From: Simmondsia chinensis
Lineage: Eukaryota > Streptophyta > Magnoliopsida > Caryophyllales > Simmondsiaceae
Length of the DNA stretch: 64,000 bases
Direction of reading: 5' to 3'
NCBI GenBank assembly: GCA_018398585.1
Contig: JAGTTD010000008.1
Coordinates: 27,271,208 to 27,335,207, forward strand
Shown piece by piece: positions 22,086-32,647 of this stretch. Position numbers and translations under genes: made by a program. The first letter of the stretch is position 1. Each line of letters opens with the position of its first letter. Below the pieces are notes generated by a model. It searched no databases. It worked only from the letters and a program-made list of their open reading frames with translations, and was not told where the DNA came from.

Positions 22086-23300
22086 TGTTGGGTGGAAAAT
22101 TTTAATTTCATAAATTAAAATAGCATAAAATGGTTATATCTAGCGTAGTAGAATCTTGATTTAAAATGCTCTAGTTTTAAATACAAATAAATCTTGACAC
22201 TAATTAGACATAAAAATGCATAGCATAGAAGACATATCCATGAAAAACAATTAAATATGAATATAAAGGTATAAGTTGAGAAATCACATAACTCGTTGCA
22301 GACCACAAGTGAAAAGATGCTCCAGACAGTACCTCCGAGATTTTCTCTGCAATTCCTCTTTTGCACCGAACTAGTGGACATAGCGAAATCAAGAAATTCT
22401 TAAAACTATTTTAAGAATTAATTGGAAAGAGATTTTCTACTTTTTAATTCTATAATTAATTAAAAGAAAACCAAGTGAATAGAATTAAATCTGAATGAGC
22501 CAAGAATCCTTATTTATATTAGTCTCAAAACCTGACTAAATCACTTAGAAATATAAAATAAAAGCACAAAATCTATCGTATATATTCATTCATATGAGGG
22601 ACACATAGATATCTGATAATTAGTTTTTTTGACAAGGAAGAAGGATTAATTATCAATATTTTGCAACATAATAATATTGGTCCCTGTATTTTTTTAAAGT
22701 TTTTTATATTTTAATTACGATAAAACACTTCAAATCACGCGCAAATTTGTGCGGGCATAGTTTTGGTCGCATGCCATTAGGTGCTGATCAAGCCCCATAT
22801 GGGCTCCCCAGTACGTGACACGTGTTGGGCACTGGTTGGTCTAAGCGGGCGCGATGGGCGACATAGATCGCCCCCTTGGACCAGTCAGAGCATGGCCCGC
22901 ACTATTTTTTACGATTTTACCTTTTTTTCTTGTAAAAATTTATCCCATGAATTTTTGAATTTTATAACAAATAATTTTATTCAACTTTTTGAATAAAATA
23001 ATTCATCTCATGAATTCTCTTGATTTCAATAGGTGTATAATTTTAGAGGCTTGTGCGGAGATTTTAGGGACAATTTATTTTTAGCTTCAAATGGGTCAAA
23101 TCTGATTATCATCTCGTAATAACATTGACTATAATTTAATAAAACTTAATTCTACTAAATAACTTTTACTGCACTCCAAAATTTACTCGTCAAATTTACC
23201 AATAATGGTCTAATAAAAGTTCATGAGAAAAATAACTCAAACTGCTATTGTCATTCTTTCTAACTTTTCTTTCTTAGTTCACAACTCGCCCTTCTCGAAT
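22086..23300 (-). mobile_element. copia 5' LTR, minus strand
   Basis: Minus-strand counterpart of the LTR at 14324-15578: shared order of atgagatgaattatt blocks, a GC-rich block (22740-22910 here) with a G-box, a gttcggtgcaaaagagg segment, and a terminal ccaaca at 22086. The outer start (expected ccaaca on the plus strand near 23.3 kb) is eroded; attccaaatgt near 23320 is a possible trace. No gene is seen inside. Confidence 0.6.
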
Positions 23301-23985
23301 ACTTCATTAATTCCAAATGTCTAGCATAAAGAATGCTCTGGCCAAAGTCTCGGGATTAAATTCAAATACTTTCAAATCAATTAAGGGGACATTTCACATA
23401 GTAGGTTTCTAGTAAAATATTTGTTTCCACTACATTTCACGCAATTGCCCAACGAACATATGGTCCCAGTTATGCTCAATAACCTCGTTCTTTTAGAGCA
23501 TCAAAGCAATTAACATTCCATGCACGAGTATGGACTATTTCTCGGATTAAGAGTCATTGCATAAACAAAATATGTGAGTCGCACACTTCTGATAGTAGTA
23601 TAGAAAAAGGGCAAATCGTGTGGTCTTGTTCAGTGTAACAATTTCATTGTAACACACCAACACAACATCCTAGATCGCTATCCATATAACCAAGACAAGT
23701 TATCTAAATGCCATGTTAGTCTTAGCAGATAAGCAACCCAAACTTATCACTGACTGCGATCTAATTGTTAAACATCATTCTTATCCGTTATTTAGTCTAT
23801 CTGTGGAATAATCTCATTAGTCCACTAAAAATAGATATCCTAAATGTCATTTAAGGAATTCATCCATCTCATGGTATGTGCTTTGATAGAGAACATCATA
23901 CGCATAAAGAATCGTAAATAAATAGACAACCAGGCCCCTGAGATGCATTAATTATTGGTGGTTCCCCACCCAAACAAGCTGGCAC
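23301..23985. other. No recognisable feature
   Basis: AT-rich, stops in all frames. It lies just left of a plus-strand copia pre-RT linker, so it may be that element's eroded integrase region, but no motif supports this. Confidence 0.3.
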
Positions 23986-25079
23986 ACCTAAGAAATTCGA
24001 TACTATGATGCATTAATTTGAGGACGATCCGCCTGAAACAATTTATCCTGAAACTAGGCCCTTGATTAGGCTCTTCATCCTTAAACTGAAACTGAAAATA
24101 TTGAACTTGATGAACTTCATGATTTGACTAACTACCAATTAACTAGGGATAGGAAAAGATGTAAAACTAACACTCCTAAACATTACAGTTATGTAGAATG
24201 TATTGCGTATGCCTTAAATTTTGCATTAGTGTACGAGGAAACCAAAGCTTTTTCATTTGATTAGGCTTTTAAAAGCCCCAATCAACTCACTTGATCAAAG
24301 GCATGACTGAAGAAATGGAATGCTTGAGAAAGAATGAGACTTGGACCTTTATTCCTAGACCTTTAGGGAAAAAGTTAACTGGTAGCAAGTGGGTGTTCAA
24401 GATTAAAGAACCGTCTGAACCCTATGGAAAACCTAGGTATAAGGCTTTTTTATTTGCTAAGGAGTTCACTCAGTGAGAAGGCATTGGCTATAAGGAGATT
24501 CTTTATCTAGTAGTCAAGCACACCATGATTTGAATCTTGATGGTTCTAATCGCTGGCTTAGATATGCACTTAAAAAATGGACTTTAGCACCGCTTTCTTG
24601 CATGGGGAATTGAAAGAAGAAATTATCATGGCCCAACCTGATGGATTTCTTGAACCTAGTAAAGAGGACCATGTGTGCCTTTTGGAAAAAAAAACCCTTC
24701 ATGGAATGAAACTATCATCTAGACAATGGTATGGGAAATTTGATAGCGTCATATTAGATATTGGATTCTAGAGATGCATGCATGATAATTGATTTTGCTA
24801 TAGGAATATTGGTTCTAATATGCTACATTTATGCTTGACATGTTATTAGCTAGCAAACTTAGTTCTAAAATCACTAAGCTTATGTCTATATTAAGTAAAA
24901 ACCTTGACATGAAAAGACTTAAGAGAAGCTAGGAATATTCTTGGTATGGAAATAAGTAGAGATAGGAGTAAGAAAATTGTTCATTTGTCTTAGAGTCATT
25001 ATCTTGAAAAGTTATTAGTTAGGTTTGGCATGAGTAATGCGAAACTAACTAATATGCTTATGCCTGCCTACAAGAAATT
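23986..25079 (+). pseudogene. copia reverse transcriptase, part before the LINE insertion
   Basis: Begins with the pre-RT linker (NYQLTRDRKRC, KHYSYVECIAYALNFAL), then the RT: TEEMECLRKNETWTFIPRP, GSKWVFKIK, a stop at 24474 within FAKEFTQ-EGIGYKE, MDFSTAFLHGELKEEIIM (24577 on), LHGMKLSSRQWYGKFDS and RDRSKKIVHLS. Reading continues on the far side of the LINE at 27993. The YVDD box is lost in a frameshifted stretch near 24830. Several stops; non-functional. Confidence 0.85.
25067..25079. repeat. Left target-site duplication of the LINE insertion
   Basis: cctacaagaaatt; the partner at 27993-28005 reads cctacatgaaatt (12 of 13 identical). The pair brackets the LINE, and removing the insert restores the copia reading order. 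Confidence 0.8.
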
Positions 25080-27992
25080 ATTTTTTTTTTTTTTGGTAAG
25101 TCAGTTGTATATGTCAAAAAGAAATCGTACATGAGTACGAGGGGCATTCCCCAAGACATGGCCGAAGCCTATAATGCATTCCTAAGTGTCATCAAAGAAA
25201 AGCAAAACACGCAAAAGCAAACATAAGGGAAATACAAATGAACATCAAAGGAAACAAATGAAACAAAGAATATATCAAAGCATCAAAGTAAACCCAAAAC
25301 AGACAGCCAATAGGAATTAGGATTTCTTCTTGCCCTTCAATTTCTTGTTGTTGACTTGAGCTTGCTTTTCTAAAGCGGCTCGAGTCATCCGACCTTCAAT
25401 CTGAAGCTGAACCACTGAACTCTCTTCAGGCCCAACAAAAGTAGTAGCGTCCCTAGAATCGGAAGATGTGTCCCGGTCCCTGGAAGTGATATCGCAGATG
25501 CTTGGAATACTTGCCTCCAAGTTCGTGCCACACAAATCAGGCTCCACAAGCCGACCAAGCTAAACGGAGCTTCAGCGACTTCACATGGGACCATAGCATG
25601 ACTCAAATCCTCCACATGGGTAGACGAATCAGCATCCACACAAAAATCTGAGAGGCGTAAATAGTCCCCAACCCGGACTAAGGCTCCGGGTCGAGGGGGA
25701 GAGGCCAAGCCCCAAGTGGGCCCCGCCAGCCCTGCGCAGAATTGCGCAGGGTAGGGTAGTGAGCCCCATTGACTCCTAATATTGGGCCATGATGCCCAAT
25801 GCTCGAAGAAGTCCCCCCTTCAGCATTGGGCGGGAGGCCTAGTCCGAGGCCTAGTGTTCGTCCCAGGAGGAGATGGAAGCGTGGGCCAAGTGGAAGGAGG
25901 AAGGCCATCAACCCACGACCGATCCCGATCAACCTCAGCCCATGACCCATAATCCGTAAGCCCAACTTGAGACCCAACACCAATAGCCTACCCAACAACA
26001 ACTAGAGGCCCAATGGGAGGCCCATGTAAAGCCCCACATTCACCATCCTGTGGCCCAACCCGAGGCCCAACACAAGGAGCCTCAAGAGCCACCTCATGCG
26101 CCGGCCCTAGGCCGGGCTCCATTCCACCCCCGATGGTGGTGCTCACTGAGCCTCCTTGGCTCCCCCAATCACATCACAATCACCCATTGCCTTCTTCTGG
26201 TGGCGGTTCCTATTTTGGCACTTTTCCCCACTTTCCCAGATGGATTTTCAAGGGAAATAAGATTATTTGGGTCCTGGCATGAGTGACCGAAAACATGACA
26301 AGTTTGACAATGTTTAGGGAGACATTCATACCGACCCCCCATAGTCAACCCACATTTCCTAGATCGGTGTGACCTTAGCATCAGGTTGTACACAAACCCT
26401 AGCATAACTCATCATAGTCACCTCACATGATTGCTTGTCCATGTATAGTGGAGTACCGACACCACTAGAAACTGTGCTCAGCGTGTCCTTCGCCCACATA
26501 GACGCGTGCAAGCCATAGAGTTTAACCCAAACAAGCATAGTAGTAAGGTCATATTCAGGTAGACACATGCCCGCCCAACGCTGAAGGTAGAGACTATGAC
26601 CTTTGAGGTGCCAAGGGCCACCCTAAAAGACGTTCTCGCTTGCCTCACAAGTGTTGAAACTGAAGTAAAACAAGTCCTCATAAGAGAGGACACATTCAAG
26701 GCCCTTTGACCCCCATAGTAGTTTTTCTATAACTACACATCGAGAATACGCAACCCGGTCATCGACAACATAACCCACAAGGACGCGTGGCCCCCCAACG
26801 CTGAAGGTAGAGACTATGACCTTTTAGGTGCCAAGGGCCACCCTAAAAGACGTTCTCGCTTGCCTCACAAGTGTTGAAACAGAAGTAAAACAAGTTCTCA
26901 TAAGAGAGGATACATTCAAGGCCCTTTGACCCCCATAGTAGTTTTGCTATAACTACACATCGAGAATACGCAACCCGGCCGTCGACAACATAACCCATAA
27001 GGGTACGGTGCCAACGTTCAGCAGCCTTATCCATATTAAGCCCAATGATAGATGTAACAACCTTACCATCAATGTGCTTAGGAGGGAAAAATTGCAAAGA
27101 TAGCTCATCAGTAATGGAAGAAGTAGAAGCCTCATTCCCCCACTAACCATGAAGTATCTCAGACACTAAATACTCCCGAGGTTGCAGATCGGTGATGATA
27201 GCATGAAACTTGAACTCAAGAAGCAAAAGCAACAAGAAATCTGAATTTTTTTTGCACTCTCACCGGAAACCACCACAAGGCCACCCAAAAATCACCGGAT
27301 CCCGCTCAACCACCCATGAAAATTCAAGAAAAATCCAGATCAAGCACCAAGAGGGTAAGTGTGTGATTTAGGAAGGAGAACCCCACATCTCACACTTTCC
27401 AAATCATGCAAACTTTTGAGGGAAAATTAGGGACTGCAAGCGCACACCACTTTGTGCCACCACCACCTCCCACCAGCAGTAAGACCGGCCAAGATGGACC
27501 CTAACCAATCAGAGACACCACAGCAAGGAGGACCAAAGGAAACTTACAAGCCAAAAGCTCCAAATCTGGAGAGAAAAATCAGGGACCCCAAAATCACCAG
27601 GAGAGAGAAAATGGCTACTACGCCTCCACTACGGCACCAGGGATTGTCAGACAACCAACAAGAGGTCGAGAAGGGAGAGGCGAACCACCAAGGACTAGTC
27701 ACCGGTGATGGCCTTGCCAAAGTGAAGCCTCGAACATCCCACGTTTCTTCACCCGCAAACCTAACCCTAGCACCCTCTCTCACGCTTTTCACCCTCACAC
27801 AGCCACCAGAGTCACTAGCAGGCACCACCACTAGGATGCGGATGTACCGGTGAATGTAGCGCCACCGGACCCAACCTAGTATGACGTCGCATGCTCTCTC
27901 ACGTGCGTGCCCCAGTCGCTGGCAAAAAATTGCCCGAATCGCCTCCAAATCGTCCCCAATTTGCCAGACACACGCGCATGAATAGTGTCTCA
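25080..27992 (-). mobile_element. ORF1-only L1-type LINE inserted in copia RT
   Basis: A 2.9-kb minus-strand insertion. Its 3' end carries a poly(A) tail (the T-run at about 25081-25094 on the plus strand), and a 13-bp target-site duplication flanks it, the hallmarks of LINE-type target-primed integration. Inside are a GC-rich 5' region (about 27480-27990), a DUF4283-type ORF1, a Pro/Gly-rich spacer, and a 3' UTR of about 230 bp. No endonuclease or RT motif was found, although the poly(A) end is intact, so ORF2 is absent from the inserted copy rather than removed by 5' truncation. The plus-strand frame at 27452-27853 is an antisense shadow of the 5' region. Confidence 0.8.
25317..27130 (-). 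pseudogene. LINE ORF1 (DUF4283 plus CCHC-like knuckle) pseudogene
   Basis: On the minus strand, in order: PPKHIDGKVV, RTLMGYVVDGRVAY, AKLLWGSKGLECILS, NLFYFCFNTCE, then GGPWHLKGHSLYLQRW and VWVKLYGLHASMWAKDTLS, VGTPLYMDKQ, SYARVCVQPDA: the DUF4283-type RNA-binding region of plant L1 ORF1. A knuckle follows: CLPKHCQTCHVFGHSCQDPN (C-x2-C-x4-H, fourth ligand altered). A Pro/Gly-rich spacer (about 26100-25700) leads to a basic end, RMTRAALEKQAQ with KKLKGKKKS at 25317. A 220-bp tandem duplication within the DUF4283 region (26573-27012) and several frameshifts disrupt the frame. It would coat LINE RNA if intact. Confidence 0.8.
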
Positions 27993-28795
27993 CCTACATG
28001 AAATTGTTTGATGATCAGTGTCCTTCTAGCGATGTTGAAAACAATGAGATGTCAAAGGTCCCCTATTCTAACGCAATGGGATCCATCATGTATGCCATGA
28101 ATTGTACCCGATTGGACTTAGAATACACTATGAGTGTCCTGTCTAGGTTTTTCGCAAACCTCAGAAAAGGTCATGGGCTAGGAGTCAAATGGATCCTAAG
28201 ATACATAAAAGGAACTACGAACTTAGGTATAACTTATGGTCTAAACTGTGTTGACTAGAACATTAGAGAAAACTCAGACTCATATTATGGTGGAGATATA
28301 GATAGAACAAAATCTACTGCCGCTTACATTTTCACCTTAAATTGTGGAGCTCTAATTTGCAAATTTAGGCTTCAGCCTAGAACAACCTTATCCAGCACTT
28401 AAGCTGAATTTCTAGCTTTGACTGAGGCCGTGAAAGAGGCCTTGTGGTTCGGTGGACTCTTATCTAAACTTCAAGATACTATTAAACTACCTATAGTTTA
28501 TTCCGCCAGTTTCCCATGACCGAACCGAACATATATCTGTTAGGATAAACTTTTAAGGGACTTGGTTGATGGAAAGCAGGCTGATCTACTGAAAATTGGC
28601 ATGGACGACAATCCGGTTGATATGGGTATGAAAGTAGTTAGATTGAACAAGTTGATAAAGTGTATCAACTTAGTCCAAGCCGAGGGGAATCTTGGCTGAT
28701 CGAGGATTCAATTTACCCCTTTCACTAGAGAAATACTAGAAATTAATATGTATGTCGATCAAGTTGGAGAACCGTTGAATATTGGTGTATATATG
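27993..28795 (+). pseudogene. copia RT end and RNase H, part after the LINE insertion
   Basis: Open at 27998-28258: MSKVPYSNAMGSIMYAMNCT, RFFANLRKGHG, VKWILRYIKGTTNLG, the typical copia connection region. RNase H follows with stops: STAAYIFTLNCGAL, a decayed TTLSST-AEFLAL (canonical ALSTTEAEYIA), KEALWFGGLL, then IGMDDNPVDMGMKVV and KLIKCINLVQ, the family C-terminus. A trace of polypurine tract and LTR start (gttggagaaccgttgaa, about 28760) is cut at 28795 by the minus-strand concatemer. Confidence 0.85.
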
Positions 28796-28840
28796 TTGTA
28801 AGAAAATCTTGAAAAAATTTGATATGCTATGATACCAATT
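28796..28840 (-). mobile_element. Leader scrap with PBS-like motif after LTR A
   Basis: On the minus strand LTR A is followed by ttggtatcatagcatatc, then cut off at the copia element on the left. It shows that LTR A served as a 5' LTR for a further, now lost, copy. Confidence 0.55.
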
Positions 28841-29383
28841 TTTTAGGAATCTGGACGAATCTAATATTATATGATACCAATTTATAAAGGAAGCAATATC
28901 TTCCTAATGTGGAATTTAACATCCCAAGAGCAGGATTCGATTCAAATACTATAACACACAAGAGAAGTAAATAACATGATAAAAGAGAATAAATGAAGGA
29001 GACAATGAATTATGTGGAAAACCCTTCTTCAATCGAGAAGGGAAAAACCACGGGTGGAGATAGAGATTCTTTATTGAATGCAAATAATGGAAGAAATACA
29101 AAGACACTACCTCTAAACGAGATCTATGGAAGAATAACAGGGACACTTCCTCTGTTAATTGACAACTGCTCTCTTTGCTTTTGGATACCTAAACCATAAA
29201 CATCACGTTATATTTACACTAGCGGAACAAGAGTTTCATGTTTTGGAGTCCCAATCAATCGGGGCCCTTTTCGGACTCGTCATGATTTTGCATACTTTCC
29301 TGATCGATCGGCTTCTCACCCGATCGATCGGCTTGCTTGCGGCATTCTCCATAAATCCAAGGAATTTGAGACATATCCTAACA
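28841..29383 (-). mobile_element. LTR A of the gag-PR copia family
   Basis: Minus-strand LTR of 543 bp starting tgttaggatatgtctc (29383) and ending at 28841. Terminal repeats are TGTTAGGA...TCCTAACA in better copies. The purine tract and end of pol lie to its right, so it is a 3' LTR of the copy at 29384-30536. It contains two CGATCGATCG-type palindromes at 29302-29331. Confidence 0.8.
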
Positions 29384-30536
29384 AATCTCCATCATGGCTC
29401 AAATTTCAAATAAAAGAACTTCTCCATCTTCTCCACAAAATACCCCACACGGTATTATCTCAACAAAACAGAAAACCTAACTGAGTCCGAGCGATACTTG
29501 AACTTTCTGCTAGGTAGCAGTTTAGTGAACTTGTTTGTGAGGTTATCAGAAAGCCAATCTTCTTCTTCTCTAAATTAGCCCTTGATACAGCTGTAAGAGC
29601 CCGAGCTGTAACTTCTTCATAAGCTTGTCTCTCCTGTCTTTCACTAGCAACTGAATACTGATCCACCTGCTGAATGGTTCCAGCCTCTTTATTTCTTTTA
29701 GAAATATATACTGGAGGTGGCTGAATGCTATCTATGAAAGCTCTCTGACTTTAAATTTCATTACTTAACTATAACTGAATTGCCTCTGGCCTAATCACCT
29801 GACCTGAATCAAAAATAACATATGACAACTTCTGTGGCTGCAATAACGAAGACTCATCAAATGTGACATCTCTACTCGTCAGGAATTACTTGAAGCGAAC
29901 TCTTTTCTGCTTCCCATAAATGCCATGTTCATCTGACTCTGACATTGATGTTATGGAAACAGCCGCTGATCCTATCACCGTGGGATCATCGGGTTCATAT
30001 AGAGTTCCAACCCTTCTGCCTTTCATCACAACTACAGCACCCTTACTGACCTTCAAAACTCCACCTTGAGCTATGTATTTATACCCATAAGAATCAAGGA
30101 TACCTAAAGAGATGAGATTCTTTTTCAAATCTGGAATATGATGAACATCACTCAAAGTTCTAACGGTTCCATTAAACATCTTAACTTGAATTTTTCCTAT
30201 ACCCAAAACTTTGCATACTGCATCATTACCCATAAGAAAGGTTCCACCCTGAATTGACTTATATGAGGCGAACTCGTCTCTATTAAGACAAACATAATAA
30301 AACAACCTGAATCTAGTATCCAATTATCTTCAGATCTGGACTAAGATTCGATCTCTAACAGAAAACCATCATCATACTCATCTTCAACGACACTAGCTTC
30401 TACGGGTCTTTTCTGGTCCTTAATTTTATCAGCTTCTAATTTCTTCTTAAGCTTATAACAATCTCTTTTAATGTGCCCTTACTTGTGGCAGTAATTATAG
30501 GATAAATTTTGATGTCTAAACTTAGACCTAGAGCAA
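29384..30536 (-). pseudogene. Copy A: protease, linker and pol tail of a deleted copia element
   Basis: Minus-strand order from 30536: a decayed gag knuckle region, EDEYDDGFLL, a protease start ILDSGCF with a frameshift, then open 30323-29886: NRDEFASYKSIQGG, GNDAVCKVLGIGKIQVKMF, TVRTLSDVHHIPDLKKNLIS, SKGAVVVMKGRR, SITSMSESDE. Where integrase (LWHMRLGHM) should follow, it goes straight to HGIYGKQKRVRFK, SRDV, the post-integrase linker. Reverse transcriptase and RNase H are missing too: the linker (QYSVASERQERQAYEEV) runs into the extreme pol C-terminus (KIGF...) and the purine tract. At 30536 the gag is cut and joins LTR B. Confidence 0.8.
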
Positions 30537-30723
30537 CGATTCCGTGTTTTGGAGTCCCAATAGATTGGCCTCCTGATCGATCGGTATCTGCTGATCGATC
30601 GAGGTCCTCTCTGGATGCATCACGCTTCTACGTACTATCCAGATCAATCGGCTTCTCACTCGATCGATCAGCTTGCTTGCGGCCTTCGCCATAAATCCAA
30701 GGAATTTGAGACATATCCTAATA
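30537..30723 (-). mobile_element. LTR B (partial) of the gag-PR copia family
   Basis: Matches the start half of LTR A (minus-strand start at 30723 with one change in TGTTAGG). It breaks at ggattccgtgttttggagtc (30537), where it joins the gag of copy A. It also carries GATCGATCGG palindromes. Confidence 0.75.
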
Positions 30724-32522
30724 AATCTCCCCCTTGGCTCAAATTTCAAATAAAAGAACTTCTCCACCTTCTCCACTAAACACCCCACACGGAGTTATCT
30801 CAACAAAACAAAAAACCTAACCGATTCCGAGCGATGCTTGGAATTTCTGCTAGGTAGCACTTTAGTGAACATATCTATGAGGTTATCAGCAAAGCCGATC
30901 TTCTTCTTCTCTAAATTAGCCCTTAATACAGCTGTAAGAGCACAAGCAGTAACTTCTTCATAAGCTTGTCTCTCCTGTGTTTCACCAACAACTGAATACT
31001 GATCCACCTACTGAACAGTTTCAGCCTCTTTATTTCTTTTAAAAATCTGTACTGGAGGTGGCTGAATGCTATCTATGAAAGCTCTCTGACACTGAACTAT
31101 GTTACTTAACTATAACTGCACTACCTCTAGCCCAATCACTTAACCTGAATCACAAATAACAGATGATAATTTCTATGGCTGCAATAACGAAGACTCATCA
31201 ATCATGACATCTATACTTGTCAGGAATTGCTTGAAGTGAACTCTTTTCTGCTTCCTATAGATGCCATGTTGATCTGACTCTGACATAAATGCTATAGAAA
31301 CAGCCACTGATCCTGTCACATCTAGTTCATCCAGAGTTCCAACACTTCTGCCTTTCATCACAACCAGAGCACCCTTACTGACCTTCGAAACTCCACATTG
31401 TGCTGTGTATTTGTACCCATAAGAATCAAGGATACCTAAAGAGATGAGATTCTTTTTCAAATCTGGAACATTATGAACATCACTCAAAGTTCTAACAGTG
31501 CCATCAAACATCTTAACTCGGATTGTTCCTATACCTAAAACTTTGCATACTGCATCGTTACACATAAGAACGGTTCCACTCTGAATTGACTCATATGTGG
31601 CGAACCAGTCTCTATTGAGACAAACATGATAAGAACAACCCGAATCCAGTATCTAAGTTTCTTTAGATCTGGAATGAAATTCGGTCACTAGCAGAACACC
31701 ATCATCAAATTCATCTTCAACGACACAAGCTTCCGCGGGTCTTTTCTGGTCTTTAATGTTATCAGCTTCTAATTTCTTTTTAAGCTTATAATAATCTCTC
31801 TTAATGTGCCCTTTCTTGTGACGGTAATTACAGAATAAATCTTGATGTCTAGACTTTGACCTAGAAGAGTTTCCATCATAATGTGATCCTCTATTCTCAG
31901 TTCTTCCTCTCACAAATAGACCACTTCCTGAGCTGTTTACATAATCAAATAATTCCTTATCTACACTTTTTTTACTCAGTAAGTTTCTCTTAACCTCATC
32001 AACAGAGATGGTTTTTCTAATACCATAAATCATGCTTTTATCAAAGCCTTTATAAGAGGTAGAGTGTGAACATAACAACAACATAGCCTGATCTTCATCC
32101 TTAAGAGCACCATCAAGCTCCTTTAATTCATTAATGATAGAATTAAACTCATTAACATGATTCTTAAGTGACGTACCTTCTGAGATACAAACGGTGAACA
32201 ATCGATGCTTAACTGCGAGTTTGTTGGAGATTGACTTGAAACAGAACATATCCTATAATTTCTCCCACAACTCCTCAGCGGTCTTCACATCTAAAACTTC
32301 TTTCAGAATATTATCGGTAAGACACATCTAAATAGCAATGAGATCCTCTTTGCCTAACTCCTCTAATTGTCCTTCTGATAAACTCTTTGGTTTCTTCTCC
32401 TTTCCTTCTAACGCTTTCTTCAAGGCGTTCTGAGTCAAGAGGCCCTTAACACGAACCTGCCATAAAATGAAACTCCATTGACCACCAAACTTCTAAAATT
32501 CAGATTTAACTGCAAACGTCAT
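30724..32522 (-). pseudogene. Copy B: gag-protease-linker-tail of the deleted copia family
   Basis: The most complete copy. Minus-strand ATG at 32522-32520 (MTFAVKSEF). Gag: LTQNALKKALEGKEKKPKSL, MCLTDNI, ELWEKL, then open 32249-31653: LAVKHRLFTVCISEGTSLKN, VNEFNSIINELKELDG, SYKGFDKSMIYG and a knuckle FCNYRHKKGHIKRDYY in which two of three Cys are lost. Protease: ILDSGCSYHVCLNRDW, TVRTLSDVHNVPDLKKNLIS, FMSESD. It then passes directly to HGIYRKQKRVHFK, IDVMIDESSLLQP and VDQYSVVGETQERQAYEE, KKKIGFADNLIDMFTKVLPS. Integrase, RT and RNase H are absent with the same two junctions as copy A. Stops near 32280, 32325 and 32490 disable gag. Confidence 0.85.
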
Positions 32523-32544
32523 AGTACCAAATTGAATAAATAAG

Positions 32545-32647
32545 GCTCTGATGCCAATTTGTAAGAAAATCCTGAACAAATTTTATATGCTCTAATACCA
32601 ATTTACAAGAACATCTTGAAAAAATTTGATATGCTATAATACCAATT
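32545..32647 (-). promoter_or_regulatory. Leader with three tandem PBS-like sites
   Basis: On the minus strand three primer-site-like motifs follow LTR B' at exact 44-bp spacing: attggtattatagc (ending about 32633), attggtattagagc (about 32589) and attggcatcagagc (about 32545). The gag ATG lies just beyond. The copies nearest and farthest from the LTR differ in how well they match tggtatcagagc. Confidence 0.65.

Noticed and set aside
27452..27853. 133-codon plus-strand frame
   Set aside because: Antisense to the GC-rich 5' region of the inserted LINE; Pro/Thr-rich without a domain.
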